From assembly GCA_002271215.1 (NCBI GenBank), contig CP018628.1, positions 4,539,335 through 4,603,334 on the forward strand: 64,000 nt of DNA, in the 5' to 3' direction. Position numbers and translations under genes: made by a program. Shown in pieces: positions 53,507 through 63,931 of this stretch (position 1 is the first letter of the stretch; every line of letters begins with the position of its first letter). Under the pieces are notes generated by a model that worked only from the letters and a program-made list of their open reading frames with translations, ran no database searches and was not told the DNA's origin. The stretch is from Lelliottia jeotgali (lineage in GTDB: Bacteria; Pseudomonadota; Gammaproteobacteria; Enterobacterales; Enterobacteriaceae).

Positions 53507-54172
53507 TTAACGCGTAATATCCCACCCGCGCGCCTTCCACAGCTCCGGCAACTGCGCCAGATCGGTAAAGGTCGTCACTTTCGGATGGTTGATCGGCTTG
53601 TTATGTGGATCGGCGCAGAAGTAAAACACCTCCATCCCCGCATCAATCCCTGACTGCGCGCCTGCGCTGGAATCATCCACCAGAATGCAGTTCTCAACGT
53701 TCACGTTCATCGCTTTTGCGGCGTGGAACATCAGGGCCGGATCGGGCTTCCAGCGCTGGATATCGTAGCCGCTGAACAGTTTTTCCGGGAAATGGTGCAA
53801 CATTTCAAGCTTGCCGAGGGAGTGCTGCATTTTGCTGACCGGGCCGTTAGACACCACGCACATCGGCACCGTCATTGCATCGAGCAGCGCATTCGCTCCG
53901 GCAATCACTTCCAGTTCCGAGTCGAAAAGGCGTGCGACCTCGGCGCGGTAAACCGGTTCTAAGTCGGCTTTCGCCAGACTGACGCCGTGCTCAGCGTTGA
54001 TAATGTCGATGATCTCGTACAGTTTGACGCCCTTGAAGCGTTTAAATGTCTCTTCGAGATCGAGCGTAATGCCAAATTCCTGGAACATGCTGACATACGC
54101 GCGGGAACAAATGACCTCACTGTCGACCAGCGTACCGTCGCAGTCGAAAAATACCGCTTCAATTCCGGACAT
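53507..54172 (-). CDS. yieH: HAD-family phosphatase YieH (6-phosphogluconate phosphatase)
   Basis: Haloacid-dehalogenase-like phosphatase; E. coli YieH acts on 6-phosphogluconate in vitro. Start at ATG 54170-54172 (MSGIEAVFFDCDGTLVDSEV), 221 residues as in E. coli. Motif I DCDGT with nucleophile Asp10, motif II VVSNGP, motif III Lys in RWKPDPALM, motif IV LVDDSSAGAQSG. The longest frame begins six codons earlier inside the ribosome-site region. Confidence 0.94.
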   Translation of the reverse strand: MSGIEAVFFDCDGTLVDSEVICSRAYVSMFQEFGITLDLEETFKRFKGVKLYEIIDIINAEHGVSLAKADLEPVYRAEVARLFDSELEVIAGANALLDAMTVPMCVVSNGPVSKMQHSLGKLEMLHHFPEKLFSGYDIQRWKPDPALMFHAAKAMNVNVENCILVDDSSAGAQSGIDAGMEVFYFCADPHNKPINHPKVTTFTDLAQLPELWKARGWDITR

Positions 54173-54339
54173 GCCTTTCCCTTTTAACAAGTTTAACGTT
54201 TACGTAATGCAGTTTTGCGAGACGCAATCGTTGCCGTATAAGCAAAATCAATGAAAAAAAGTATCTCGCAAACGCGCCTATTGTCGCATTTTGGTATAGG
54301 ATAGCGACGGATTTTTCCCTCCTTGTTCGGAAACTGATG

Positions 54340-55677
54340 ATGAGCCAACAACACACTACCCAGACATCTGGTCAGGGTCTGCTTGAGCGCGTGTTTAAAC
54401 TGCGCGAGCACGGCACAACGGCACGCACCGAAGTGATCGCCGGATTTACCACCTTCCTGACGATGGTTTATATCGTTTTTGTTAACCCGCAAATTCTGGG
54501 CGTTGCTGGCATGGATACCAGCGCCGTCTTCGTTACCACCTGTCTGATCGCCGCTCTCGGCAGCATCCTGATGGGCGTGTTCGCCAACCTTCCGGTTGCT
54601 CTGGCACCGGCAATGGGTCTGAACGCCTTCTTCGCCTTCGTGGTTGTGCAGGCGATGGGCCTGCCGTGGCAAGTGGGAATGGGCGCTATCTTCTGGGGCG
54701 CTGTCGGCCTGCTGCTGCTGACCATTTTCCGCGTGCGTTACTGGATGATTGCCAATATCCCGGTGAGCCTGCGCGTGGGTATCACCAGCGGTATCGGTCT
54801 GTTCATCGGCATGATGGGTCTGAAAAACGCCGGTGTCATCGTCCCTAACCAGGATACCCTGGTGAGCATCGGTAATCTGACCTCTCACAGCGTACTGCTG
54901 GGCGTGCTGGGCTTCTTTATCATTGCGATTCTGGCCTCGCGTAATATTCACGCTGCAGTTCTGGTGTCTATTATTGTGACCACCCTGTTGGGCTGGATGC
55001 TGGGCGACGTGCATTACAACGGCATTGTCTCTGCACCACCGAGTGTGACCACCGTGATTGGCCATGTTGATCTGGCTGGCTCCTTTAACCTCGGCCTGGC
55101 GGGTGTGATTTTCTCCTTCATGCTGGTAAACCTATTCGACTCCTCAGGTACCCTTATCGGCGTGACCGATAAAGCCGGTCTGGCGGATGAGAAAGGTAAA
55201 TTCCCGCGCATGAAGCAGGCGCTGTATGTGGACAGCATCTCGTCGGTAGCGGGTTCTTTCATCGGCACCTCTTCTGTTACGGCGTACATCGAGTCCTCTT
55301 CCGGCGTCTCCGTCGGTGGCCGTACTGGTCTGACTGCTGTCGTCGTTGGCCTGCTGTTCTTGCTGGTGATTTTCCTCTCTCCGCTGGCGGGGATGGTTCC
55401 ACCGTACGCCGCCGCAGGCGCACTGATCTACGTCGGCGTGCTGATGACGTCGAGCCTGTCGCGTGTGAAGTGGGAAGATTTAACTGAAGCAGTTCCGGCG
55501 TTTGTGACTGCCGTGATGATGCCGTTTAGCTTCTCGATCACCGAAGGTATCGCCCTGGGCTTTATCTCCTACTGTGTGATGAAAATCGGTACCGGTCGTT
55601 TCCGCGAACTGAGCCCATGCGTTATCGTGGTGGCGCTGCTGTTCGTGCTGAAGATTGTGTTTATCGACGCACACTAA
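54340..55677 (+). CDS. adeP: Adenine permease AdeP (YieG)
   Basis: High-affinity adenine:H+ symporter of the NCS2/AzgA-like family. 445 residues from the second ATG (MSQQHTTQTSGQGLLE); an adjacent ATG at 54337 is equally usable. Family motifs: AGFTTFLTMVYIVFVNPQIL, LAPAMGLNAFFAF, VNLFDSSGTLIGV and SSVTAYIESSSGVSVGGRTG. About twelve to fourteen spans. A partial PurR-like half site CGCAAACG lies at 54267-54274; E. coli adeP is in the PurR regulon, but this match is weak. Confidence 0.96.
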   Translation: MSQQHTTQTSGQGLLERVFKLREHGTTARTEVIAGFTTFLTMVYIVFVNPQILGVAGMDTSAVFVTTCLIAALGSILMGVFANLPVALAPAMGLNAFFAFVVVQAMGLPWQVGMGAIFWGAVGLLLLTIFRVRYWMIANIPVSLRVGITSGIGLFIGMMGLKNAGVIVPNQDTLVSIGNLTSHSVLLGVLGFFIIAILASRNIHAAVLVSIIVTTLLGWMLGDVHYNGIVSAPPSVTTVIGHVDLAGSFNLGLAGVIFSFMLVNLFDSSGTLIGVTDKAGLADEKGKFPRMKQALYVDSISSVAGSFIGTSSVTAYIESSSGVSVGGRTGLTAVVVGLLFLLVIFLSPLAGMVPPYAAAGALIYVGVLMTSSLSRVKWEDLTEAVPAFVTAVMMPFSFSITEGIALGFISYCVMKIGTGRFRELSPCVIVVALLFVLKIVFIDAH

Positions 55678-55693
55678 GGTGCGGTTTGTGGTG

Positions 55694-55766
55694 TCAGGTG
55701 GCGCTTCGCTTACCTGACCTACAGAAGAGTGTAGGCCCGGTAAGCGTTAGCGCCACCGGGCTTTTT
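55694..55766. repeat. REP pair with T run between adeP and chrR
   Basis: Units TCAGGTGGCGCTTCGCTTAC and CGGTAAGCGTTAGCGCCACC; the last is followed by CTTTTT. Located between convergent genes and may act as terminator. Confidence 0.8.
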
Positions 55767-55767
55767 A

Positions 55768-56334
55768 TTAGGCTTTAACCCGCTGAATATACTCGCCAAA
55801 CGCGGTCAACTGACCGGTCAGATGATCCAGCGTGCTTTGATCTACCACTTCACCCGTCTGCGTATCAACTTTGTTCTGAATCACGCCGCCCATAAACTCC
55901 GGCTTGTTCATCACCATCGCATCCAGGAACACCAGAATCTGACGCAGATGATACTGGCAGCGTGCGCCACCAATTGCGCCCATCGAACTTGTCTGAATTA
56001 GCACCGGCTTGCCGGAAAGTGGCTGCTCCGGCAAGCGGGAAAGCCAATCGATCGCATTCTTCAGCCCACCCGGTACCGAGTAGTTATATTCAGGCGTGAC
56101 AATCACGACGCCATCGGCCTGACGAATCTGCTCTGCAAGCGCTTCCACGCTTTGCGGAAAACCCTCTTCCTGCTGAACATCGGCGTCGTACAGCGGAATA
56201 TCACCGATTGATGGCAGCGCGGAGACAACCATTCCAGCGGGGGCCAGTTTTGGCAGCGTGCGGGCAACCATCCCGTTAAATGAACCTTTGCGCAGGCTTC
56301 CCAGTAACGTAACAACTTTCAACGTATCAGACAT
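55768..56334 (-). CDS. chrR: NAD(P)H-dependent FMN reductase / quinone reductase ChrR (YieF)
   Basis: Flavodoxin-fold reductase acting on quinones, and on chromate in vitro. Start at ATG 56332-56334 (MSDTLKVVTLLGSLRKGSFN), 188 residues as in E. coli; ten upstream in-frame codons cover the ribosome site AAAAAGGAG. FMN phosphate loop GSLRKGSFN (residues 12-20) and PEYNYSVPGGLKNAIDW. Follows yieE by 37 bases on the same strand. Confidence 0.95.
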   Translation of the reverse strand: MSDTLKVVTLLGSLRKGSFNGMVARTLPKLAPAGMVVSALPSIGDIPLYDADVQQEEGFPQSVEALAEQIRQADGVVIVTPEYNYSVPGGLKNAIDWLSRLPEQPLSGKPVLIQTSSMGAIGGARCQYHLRQILVFLDAMVMNKPEFMGGVIQNKVDTQTGEVVDQSTLDHLTGQLTAFGEYIQRVKA

Positions 56335-56371
56335 GATTACTCCTTTTTCATCATGATGGCCCATGAGCGGG

Positions 56372-57118
56372 TCAGTTAAAGGTAAGAGCTTTTTCTGCCG
56401 GTAAACTGGTTAATCTCATCAGACGTGCGGCGGGTTCGTTAGCACGCGCGGGAACATCAGGAAGGCTACGCCATCCGTCGCGGCTGTCAAATTCCCAGAT
56501 TTTCAGGCGCTCGATTGCTGGGGTGACGGCAATTGACCAAATAAGCACGTCTTCGGCGTCGCTGAGCGCTTCAACGCGCGCCGCTTTGGTCGCCCGCAGG
56601 CGGCCTGAGCCGGGTAATAGCTGTAACAGTCTGGCATCGTCCACCGCGCAGCCTGAGAGCTTTTGAATACTTTGACGTAGGGTAATGAGCTGAGCTTTAG
56701 CTTCGTTGGGATCGTTTTGATTACGCACCCACAGATTTTCATTGCTCGATAACGGATAAGCGTCGTGGGCGTTGGGTCCGTGGAAGCCGCGAGTGGCGCG
56801 CTGGAGTTCCATATCCAGTCCGCAATCGCCTTCGGTTGTGAGTGCCACGCCAACGATATTCCCCGTATAGGCGATGGAAAAACGCGGCAGTTCAGGATCG
56901 GCAAAAACCGGGCGGCCTTCGGGCTGGGTGATCATCTCCGGAAGCTCGCTCGTGCCGTACAGCATGAATAACAGCTCAGCGAGTAACGCCCGTGAAGCCA
57001 GAAATCGCGAGCGTCGGTGCTCCGGGAGCTTGCGTGCTTCTTCGTGACAGGATGAGGAGAGTCTGACTGACACCAGGCGTCCTTCGGTCAGAAGTCCTCT
57101 TGCAAAATGCGTTGCCAT
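56372..57118 (-). CDS. yieE: Phosphopantetheinyl transferase-superfamily protein YieE
   Basis: 248 residues from ATG 57116-57118 (MATHFARGLLTEGRLVSVRL), chosen for GGAG six bases upstream; four more codons are in frame. It has the acidic metal motif GDCGLDMELQ (Asp and Glu of the 4-phosphopantetheinyl transferase fold), preceded by SIAYTGNIVGVAL. The second motif, normally W-x-x-K-E-A-x-x-K, reads ITLRQSIQKL: the Glu that binds Mg is Gln. The same region in E. coli YieE also lacks it. Acyl-carrier partner unknown; activity should not be assumed. Confidence 0.85.
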   Translation of the reverse strand: MATHFARGLLTEGRLVSVRLSSSCHEEARKLPEHRRSRFLASRALLAELLFMLYGTSELPEMITQPEGRPVFADPELPRFSIAYTGNIVGVALTTEGDCGLDMELQRATRGFHGPNAHDAYPLSSNENLWVRNQNDPNEAKAQLITLRQSIQKLSGCAVDDARLLQLLPGSGRLRATKAARVEALSDAEDVLIWSIAVTPAIERLKIWEFDSRDGWRSLPDVPARANEPAARLMRLTSLPAEKALTFN

Positions 57119-57239
57119 TTTTCGCTCCATGATAATGGTCAGTGACAGGTTAAACGGTTACATGATTATCGCTTAACTTCGCATCTGTTTTAATCGGTAA
57201 ATCCCGTTATGAGAAGCCTGGGGACCGAACTTTACATTT

Positions 57240-58223
57240 TTAGAGGGAAAAATCGGATCTCTGACGCAGAGAATCGCAGTACAACGCCTTAATCGTCTCT
57301 TTCAGCCAGATAATTTTCGGGTTGTGGCTGTTCCGTTTATGCCAGATCAGCGTAAAGGGAACATTGAGTTTTTCGGCGAGCGCTTCGTCGATCGGTATCG
57401 GACGACTGACCAGCTTGCGCTGGTGGAGCTGATTATAGTGATGGCAATAGTGAGGCGCGGTGGCGATATAGTTATGGCCAGGCTGCGCCGCCATAAACAT
57501 CGACTGCTCAAAGCCTGGCAGGCTCAGGGCAATGTTGCGCTCGCGGCCCATCTCTCTCAGCACCTCGTCCAGCGCCCATGTGTCGCTGCGTTCCCAGAAG
57601 ATGCTGATGTGGGGATAGCGCAAAAAGGTGTCGAGATTCCACTCTTCCTGAAGCGCCGGATGATCCTTGCGCAGATAGACACAAGGTCTGTCGCTGAACA
57701 GGATTTCGTGGTCGATAAACCACGGCAGAAGCTTTAGCAATTCGCGCGAGCGCGGATGCGTTTCACGCCCGGTAAAGCCGAGATCGACCTCGCCGCGTGT
57801 AATGGCATCCAGCGAGTCGTAATCCCAGTGCCGCATCCGCACGGTCGCCTGCGGGTAGCGCTGATTCACCTGCTCAAGCAGGGCATTAAAACGGATCAGC
57901 ATTAGCGGTGTTTCCGCTGCCATTTCGAATTTCAGTCCGCTCGGCGAATCGTGATGGGGCTTGTCGAGGATCTGATTGCCGATTTGCATCCAGTCCGTCA
58001 GATCTTGCTCAAGGCTCACCGTCAGCGGTGTCGGCAGCAGGCCCAGCGGCGTTTTCACAAACAGCGGATCGTCAAACCAGTCGCGCAGTTTCGCCAGCGA
58101 TTTACTCACCGCTGACGGCGTGACGTTCATGCGTTTTGCGGCTTTGGTGACGCTGCGTTCCTGCAGCAACAGCTGCAGGCACAGTAACAGGTTAAGGTCG
58201 AGGCTGCTGATGGGCTTCTTCAT
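57240..58223 (-). CDS. yidZ: LysR-family regulator YidZ
   Basis: LysR-type regulator; E. coli YidZ is linked to anaerobic nitric oxide protection. 327 residues (E. coli 319). N-terminal winged [23 protein letters not shown] and [20 protein letters not shown] (residues 6-55), then substrate-binding domain ([20 protein letters not shown]). Its first 32 bases overlap the 3-prime end of mdtL on the same strand, so it is probably co-transcribed with mdtL. Confidence 0.92.
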   Translation of the reverse strand: MKKPISSLDLNLLLCLQLLLQERSVTKAAKRMNVTPSAVSKSLAKLRDWFDDPLFVKTPLGLLPTPLTVSLEQDLTDWMQIGNQILDKPHHDSPSGLKFEMAAETPLMLIRFNALLEQVNQRYPQATVRMRHWDYDSLDAITRGEVDLGFTGRETHPRSRELLKLLPWFIDHEILFSDRPCVYLRKDHPALQEEWNLDTFLRYPHISIFWERSDTWALDEVLREMGRERNIALSLPGFEQSMFMAAQPGHNYIATAPHYCHHYNQLHQRKLVSRPIPIDEALAEKLNVPFTLIWHKRNSHNPKIIWLKETIKALYCDSLRQRSDFSL

Positions 58224-59367
58224 AGTGCGCTGCGGGCTGTATCGCCATGATTAACAGGATGCAGACCATGCTACAGCCAATCAGTATCCCGATCAGCATA
58301 TTCAGCGCATTAAGACCGATCACCGCCGCCAGCCAAATCCACAGAGACGAGCCGCATACCTGAGCAATGCCCAGCGCCGAGCTGGCGACACCGGCGCGCA
58401 GTGAGAACGGCCCCAGGGCCTGGCTCATCGCCACGCCAAAACCTACCGAGAATCCCGCGCAAATCAGGGTGATACCCGCCAGCATTATGGCGTGCGAACT
58501 CGCTGTCGCCAGCACTATGCCAGCAATCAGGAACAGGATTTGCGAGGTCATCATTAGCGTGCGCTGGCTGAAAACGTTCAGGGCAAACGGCGTTGAGAAC
58601 GACACCGCCATGCTCACCATTGCGGTCAACGCCATCACCGTAGAGTACTCCCCGCGATCAAAGCCCATTGTTTCCATCAATAAGACTGGGGAAACGTTTA
58701 CATAGGTAAGAATGACGACCACGCTCAATGTGGTAATCAGCAGACGGCTGATAAAAAAGCGGTTCAGGAGCTTTTCTGTGGGCTGAATTGTCGCGGTATT
58801 GCCTGCATTATGCGAGCCAGGATGTGTCTCTTTTAGCACGGTGATGGAAAGGATAAAGACCAACAGGCCCATCACCGCCATCGTCCAGAACAGGCTCTGC
58901 CACGGCAGTTTGAGCATAATCAGATAACCGATCACCGGAGCCAGCACCGGGATGATACAAGTGATGCCGTTGAGCATGGAGAGCACTTTCGCGCGGCGCT
59001 GAGCGCTGAGGGTATCGCGCAGAATGGCAAACGCCACCACGTAACAGCCACCCGCGCCAATGCCCTGGATGAAGCGTCCTGTCAGGAACAGCGTACTGTC
59101 CTGCGCCATAGAACACAGCACAGAGGCCAGGGCGAAGATCACTGCACCGGTAATCGCCACTGGCTGTCTTCCGGCTTTGTCAGCCACTTTACCGGCAAAC
59201 ACCATCGACGATGCCATACCCGCCAGATAAGCGGAAAACGCAATGTGTAGCTGTGCCTCGCTGGCATTCAGATCGCGCGCGATGTGCGGCAAACCGACCA
59301 GATACATATCAATGCCCGATGGATAAAGCAGAACCAGTGCAAAACTACAGAACAGAAAACGCGCCAT
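58192..59367 (-). CDS. mdtL: Multidrug efflux MFS transporter MdtL
   Basis: Drug:H+ antiporter of the 12-helix DHA1 family. Start at ATG 59365-59367 ([20 protein letters not shown]), 391 residues as in E. coli; a longer frame starts ten codons earlier across the GGGGGG ribosome site. Motif [16 protein letters not shown] at about residue 62 and [20 protein letters not shown] (motif B) are clear. In E. coli tnaCAB lies between mdtL and mnmE; here only 113 bases separate them. Confidence 0.95.
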   Translation of the reverse strand: MARFLFCSFALVLLYPSGIDMYLVGLPHIARDLNASEAQLHIAFSAYLAGMASSMVFAGKVADKAGRQPVAITGAVIFALASVLCSMAQDSTLFLTGRFIQGIGAGGCYVVAFAILRDTLSAQRRAKVLSMLNGITCIIPVLAPVIGYLIMLKLPWQSLFWTMAVMGLLVFILSITVLKETHPGSHNAGNTATIQPTEKLLNRFFISRLLITTLSVVVILTYVNVSPVLLMETMGFDRGEYSTVMALTAMVSMAVSFSTPFALNVFSQRTLMMTSQILFLIAGIVLATASSHAIMLAGITLICAGFSVGFGVAMSQALGPFSLRAGVASSALGIAQVCGSSLWIWLAAVIGLNALNMLIGILIGCSMVCILLIMAIQPAAHYEEAHQQPRP

Positions 59368-59480
59368 AAACCCCCCATGAATGCAGGCTGGAAGCATAGA
59401 GGGAGAATGGGGAAGAAGCGAGTTGCCATTTGGACAATAGTGATTTCCTGTGAGGAAATCACTATTCGGTAGAAGCGGAG

Positions 59481-60845
59481 TTATTTCCCGATACAGAAGC
59501 TCGAGAAAATGCGGCCCAGCAAATCGTCGGAGGTAAATTCGCCGGTGATTTCGCTCAGGCTTTGCTGCGCCAGACGCAGTTCCTCCGCCAGTAATTCACC
59601 GGCCCAGGCACCAAGCAGCTGCGCTTTGCCCTGATCGAGGTGATTCGCGGCCTGTTCCAGCGCCTGCAGATGGCGACGGCGTGCCAGGAAGCCGCCTTCC
59701 ATGCTCGTATCAAAGCCCATGCTCTGTTTGAGATGGTTACGCAGGTCATCCACGCCTTCGCCGGTACGTGCCGACAGACGGATGAGTGAGTGACCGTTCA
59801 CATCGCTCAGGCCCAGCGTTTCGCCTGTTTTATCGGCTTTGTTACGCACCACAGTGATCGGCAGTTTAGCGGGCAGACGAGCGATAAAGTCCGGCCAGAT
59901 TTCTGCGGGATCGACCGCGTCGGTGGTGGTGCCGTCGACCATAAACAGCACGCGGTCGGCCTGCTCGATCTCCTGCCACGCGCGTTCGATACCGATGCGT
60001 TCGACTTCGTCGCTGGCGTCGCGTAGACCGGCGGTGTCGATGATGTGCAGCGGCATTCCGTCGATGTGAATGTGTTCACGCAGCACGTCGCGGGTAGTCC
60101 CGGCGATATCGGTCACGATCGCCGCTTCGCGGCCTGCGAGGGCGTTCAGCAGACTCGATTTCCCGGCGTTTGGACGACCGGCGATAACTACCTTCATCCC
60201 TTCGCGCAGCAGGCTACCCTGGCGCGCTTCGGCGCGCACGGCGTCGAGATCGGACATCACGCTGTTGAGCTGCGCTTCGATTTTGCCATCAGAGAGGAAG
60301 TCGATCTCTTCATCAGGGAAGTCGATAGCTGCTTCGACGTAGATGCGCAGGTGAGTGAGTGCTTCCACAAGATGATTCACGCGCGCGGAAAATGCACCCT
60401 GCAGTGAGTTCAGGGCAGATCGCGCCGCCTGTTCGGAGCTGGCATCGATCAGGTCGGCGATGGCTTCAGCTTGCGCCAGGTCGAGCTTGTCGTTGAGGAA
60501 TGCACGCTCGGAGAACTCGCCCGGCTTCGCAATGCGCAGCCCCGGCAAGGTTAAAATACGTTTTAACAGCAGATCAAGAATAACCGGGCCGCCGTGGCCC
60601 TGTAGTTCAAGCACGTCTTCGCCGGTAAAGGAGTTCGGGCCAGGGAACCAGAGCGCGATGCCCTGATCCAGCGCGGTGCCGTCTGCATCTTTAAACGGCA
60701 GATAGTCGGCGTAGCGCGGCTTTGGCAGTTTGCCCAGCACGGCTTCTGCCACCTCGCGCGCCTTGAGGCCGGAGATACGCAGAATGCCTACACCACCGCG
60801 TCCCGGTGGGGTTGCCTGGGCGACGATAGTGTCGTTATGGCTCAT
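59481..60845 (-). CDS. mnmE: tRNA modification GTPase MnmE (TrmE)
   Basis: GTPase partner of MnmG in wobble-uridine modification; its partner gene is at 32153-34042. 454 residues as in E. coli. N-terminal folate-binding domain ([20 protein letters not shown]), GTPase G1 [15 protein letters not shown]2 [10 protein letters not shown]3 DTAGL and G4 NKAD, and the C-terminal farnesyl-like CIGK with the catalytic Cys. Confidence 0.98.
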   Translation of the reverse strand: MSHNDTIVAQATPPGRGGVGILRISGLKAREVAEAVLGKLPKPRYADYLPFKDADGTALDQGIALWFPGPNSFTGEDVLELQGHGGPVILDLLLKRILTLPGLRIAKPGEFSERAFLNDKLDLAQAEAIADLIDASSEQAARSALNSLQGAFSARVNHLVEALTHLRIYVEAAIDFPDEEIDFLSDGKIEAQLNSVMSDLDAVRAEARQGSLLREGMKVVIAGRPNAGKSSLLNALAGREAAIVTDIAGTTRDVLREHIHIDGMPLHIIDTAGLRDASDEVERIGIERAWQEIEQADRVLFMVDGTTTDAVDPAEIWPDFIARLPAKLPITVVRNKADKTGETLGLSDVNGHSLIRLSARTGEGVDDLRNHLKQSMGFDTSMEGGFLARRRHLQALEQAANHLDQGKAQLLGAWAGELLAEELRLAQQSLSEITGEFTSDDLLGRIFSSFCIGK

Positions 60846-60868
60846 GGAATGTCTCTTTTTAAAATGTA

Positions 60869-60898
60869 AAAAGGCGGTCAGATGACCGCCCTTTTTTT
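60869..60898 (-). terminator. Terminator between yidC and mnmE
   Basis: GGCGGTCA/TGACCGCC stem with A run on one side and T run on the other; on the minus strand it follows yidC and precedes mnmE. Confidence 0.85.
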
Positions 60899-60910
60899 AC
60901 TGTTCCTTCC

Positions 60911-60936
60911 GCCGGGTGGCGCTTCGCTTACCCGGC
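60911..60936. repeat. Single REP unit after yidC
   Basis: GCCGGGTGGCGCTTCGCTTA followed by CCCGGC, one palindromic unit 11 bases from the yidC stop. Confidence 0.8.
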
Positions 60937-60946
60937 TTCAACCGAA

Positions 60947-62593
60947 TCAGGATTTTTTCTTTTCGCGGCTATGCAGGCCACGTTTTTCCAGACCGCGGTA
61001 GATCAGCTGCTGCTGGATGATGGTCACCAGGTTGCTGACGATATAGTACAGCACCAGACCTGACGGGAACCACAGGAAGAACACGGTGAAGATGACCGGC
61101 ATGAAGGTCATGATCTTCTGCTGCATCGGGTCGGTCACGGTGGTCGGAGACATCTTCTGAATGAAGAACATCGTCACGCCCATCAGGATCGGCAGGATGT
61201 AGTACGGGTCCTGTGCAGACAAGTCATGGATCCACAGAGCGAATGGCGCGTGGCGCAGCTCAACGGAACCCATCAGCATGTAGTACAGCGCAAGGAAGAT
61301 TGGCATCTGAATCAGCAGTGGGAAGCAACCACCCAGTGGGTTCACTTTCTCTGCTTTATACAGGGCCATCATTTCCTGGCTCTGACGCTGTTTATCATCG
61401 CCCAGACGCTCACGCATCGCTGCAATTTTTGGCTGCAGCATACGCATCTTCGCCATGGAGGTGTACTGCGCTTTGGTCAGCGGGTACATGATGCCACGAA
61501 CGATGAAGGTGATAACGATGATAGAGAAGCCCCAGTTACCCAGGAAGCTGTGGATAAACTTCAGCAGCTTGAACAGCGGCTGAGAGATGAACCACAACCA
61601 ACCGTAATCTACGGTCAGATCCAGGTGCGGTGCCACAGCAGCCATTTTGTCCTGAATTTCAGGACCGACCCACAGGGTGCTGGCTAGCTGAGCGTTTTGA
61701 CCAGGCTGTACCAGAACCGGCTGGGATTTATAGCCGATGGCGGCAATGCCATTACCCAGATTCGCGGTATAGAAGTTGTTGGTACCGTTATTATTCGGCA
61801 CCCACGCTGTTGCGAAATACTGTTGCAACATCGCAACCCAACCGCCTTTAGCACTGACGTTCAGGTTTTCGTTATCCGCGATGGTATCGAATTTGTATTT
61901 TTCGTACTTAGCATCTGGCGTGGAGTACGCCGCGCCACGGAAGGTGTGCAGCGCAAAGTTGCTGCTTCCGGTGTCGCGATGCGTCGGCAGATTGATGGAC
62001 TGTTTCAGCTGGCCAAACGTTGAAACTTCCAGTGGTTTCTCACCGGCGTTCTGTACGTTGTAGCCCACATTCACCGCATACTCACCGCGTTTCAGGGTGA
62101 AGGTTTTGGTGAAGGTGTTGCCCGCAGAGTCAGTGTAAGTCATCGGGATCGCGAGTTCGTTCTGGCCATCAGCCAGTACAAAGGTGTCACTCTCGACGTT
62201 ATACAGTGGGCGAGCGCCATTAGCCGGGTTATCCGGGCCATCACGACCGGTCAGGCCGCTCTGAGCCTGATACAGGAACTCAGGCGTCGTTTCCAGTAAC
62301 TGGAACGGCTCGTTTGACTTCAGCTCTTTCGGGTAAGTCAGCAGCAGTGCTTGCTCAATATCGCCACCACGGGTGTTGATAGTCAGCTCCAGCACATCGG
62401 TTTTCACCGTAATCTGCTTCCCTTGGCCACTGGCCGGTACGCCCTGGTCGGCGGCGCTACCCGCTGCGGTGGTCGTTGTCTGCGTGGTCTGTTGCGGCTG
62501 GGGTTGAGGATTTTTATCCTGCTCCCATGCCTGCCAGATCATGAAAGACACGAACAACAAAGCGATGACTAAAAGATTGCGTTGCGAATCCAT
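60947..62593 (-). CDS. yidC: Membrane protein insertase YidC
   Basis: Inserts proteins into the inner membrane alone or with SecYEG. 548 residues as in E. coli. N-terminal anchor [20 protein letters not shown], large periplasmic beta domain (residues about 60-340), then five C-terminal spans starting [20 protein letters not shown] with the groove arginine (Arg366) in [17 protein letters not shown]; basic tail [10 protein letters not shown]. Preceded by yidD two bases upstream. Confidence 0.98.
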   Translation of the reverse strand: MDSQRNLLVIALLFVSFMIWQAWEQDKNPQPQPQQTTQTTTTAAGSAADQGVPASGQGKQITVKTDVLELTINTRGGDIEQALLLTYPKELKSNEPFQLLETTPEFLYQAQSGLTGRDGPDNPANGARPLYNVESDTFVLADGQNELAIPMTYTDSAGNTFTKTFTLKRGEYAVNVGYNVQNAGEKPLEVSTFGQLKQSINLPTHRDTGSSNFALHTFRGAAYSTPDAKYEKYKFDTIADNENLNVSAKGGWVAMLQQYFATAWVPNNNGTNNFYTANLGNGIAAIGYKSQPVLVQPGQNAQLASTLWVGPEIQDKMAAVAPHLDLTVDYGWLWFISQPLFKLLKFIHSFLGNWGFSIIVITFIVRGIMYPLTKAQYTSMAKMRMLQPKIAAMRERLGDDKQRQSQEMMALYKAEKVNPLGGCFPLLIQMPIFLALYYMLMGSVELRHAPFALWIHDLSAQDPYYILPILMGVTMFFIQKMSPTTVTDPMQQKIMTFMPVIFTVFFLWFPSGLVLYYIVSNLVTIIQQQLIYRGLEKRGLHSREKKKS

Positions 62594-62595
62594 CG

Positions 62596-62853
62596 TTAGT
62601 GTTCTCTGGTATCAAATGGTCCGGGTGGGACGGGGTCGTCACCACCAGGGTGTAAAGGGTGGCATTTTAATACGCGTTTCACCGTCAACCAACTGCCTTT
62701 TATCATTCCAAACCTGCGCAATGCCTCAATTCCGTAGCTGGAACAGGTTGGAGTGAAACGACAATGCGGCCCGAGCAGCGGACTGATCAGGCGCTGATAG
62801 ACCCGAATACAGGCTATCAGGACCCTTGAGCCAGGCGACAATGGCGGCGCCAT
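62596..62853 (-). CDS. yidD: Membrane insertion efficiency factor YidD
   Basis: Small membrane-associated protein that assists YidC-dependent insertion. 85 residues as in E. coli; [20 protein letters not shown], then the Cys-containing signature [19 protein letters not shown] and [14 protein letters not shown]. Its start overlaps rnpA by 37 bases, the conserved arrangement. Confidence 0.96.
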   Translation of the reverse strand: MAPPLSPGSRVLIACIRVYQRLISPLLGPHCRFTPTCSSYGIEALRRFGMIKGSWLTVKRVLKCHPLHPGGDDPVPPGPFDTREH

Positions 62854-63176
62854 AGTTTTTCCAACGCTTCCGAGAGAGCACGGTTATCGAGGTCGGCAAC
62901 CCCTTTTTTAGCCACCACCACGAAATCCATTGAAGGCAGTTCATGTTGACGTAAACGGAAGCTTTCACGCGTCAGACGTTTAATCCGATTGCGTTCATGC
63001 GCACGCTTAACGTTTTTCTTGGCGACAGTTAGACCGATGCGGGGATGCCCCAGCGAATTTTGGCGGCCGAGGATGGTGATTTGCGGCGTGCCAGCCCGTT
63101 GTGGCTGCTGGAAGACGAAAGTGAAATGAGTGGGAGTTAACAAACGTAACTCCCTGGGAAATGCTAGCTTAACCAC
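62817..63176 (-). CDS. rnpA: Ribonuclease P protein component
   Basis: Protein subunit of RNase P, which cuts tRNA 5-prime leaders. 119 residues as in E. coli. The RNR signature [19 protein letters not shown] is near residues 60-78. Between rpmH and yidD in one transcript. Confidence 0.97.
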   Translation of the reverse strand: MVKLAFPRELRLLTPTHFTFVFQQPQRAGTPQITILGRQNSLGHPRIGLTVAKKNVKRAHERNRIKRLTRESFRLRQHELPSMDFVVVAKKGVADLDNRALSEALEKLWRRHCRLAQGS

Positions 63177-63191
63177 CAGGGGTTAGCTTTA

Positions 63192-63344
<153 letters not shown>

Positions 63345-63433
63345 CTAAACTTGAATAAATTCACTGACTTGCGCGTATACCCGAACGATTATCGAACGAC
63401 TAACGCCTCAGCGAGGGTGATTAAAGAGGCCGG

Positions 63434-63462
63434 ATTGTAATAATTGTACACTCCGGAGTCAA
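63434..63462 (-). promoter_or_regulatory. rpmH promoter
   Basis: Minus-strand TTGACT (63457-63462) and TACAAT (63434-63439) with a 17-base spacer, about 100 bases upstream of rpmH. Confidence 0.75.
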
Positions 63463-63718
63463 TTCTCTTTCCTTATTTCCCGCGTATTTCCGCACGTTTT
63501 TGCGTGGAAAATGAGCAGCGTTCTGCGCGGAAGTCGAGCGTCACGCGCAGGGGGGAGGATTATACGACCTCCCAACCAAAGCGCAAGGATCGTCCAGGAT
63601 CTTCATTAGATCATTTAAGCAAAAAATTGTCTGTGCTCATTAATTTTTCCAATATGCGGGCTAAATCGTGGGGCACTCCCTTCAGGATCGATTACACTTA
63701 CCCGGTTTCGGATCTTCC

Positions 63719-63727
63719 TGTGGATAA
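63719..63727 (+). promoter_or_regulatory. DnaA box in the dnaA promoter
   Basis: TGTGGATAA, perfect consensus, between the two dnaA promoters by analogy with E. coli, where DnaA autoregulates. Confidence 0.85.
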
Positions 63728-63931
63728 ATCGGGAAGAATCTGTGAGAAACAGAAGATCTCTGACGCAGTTTAGGCTATGATCCGCGGTCCTGATCGGGAT
63801 CCAAAGGGGTCTGGTCAGATAAAATTGCAGATAGCAATTCGCACGTCACCCTTTGCACAGGGTCTTGTCGACGTGTGCCAACAATCACGAATATTCAGTA
63901 TCTTTCTTTTATTGTTCGAGTGGAGTCCGCC

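Noticed and set aside
54267..54282. PurR box upstream of adeP
   Set aside because: Only the left half (CGCAAACG) matches; the right half does not, so I mention it but do not call it.
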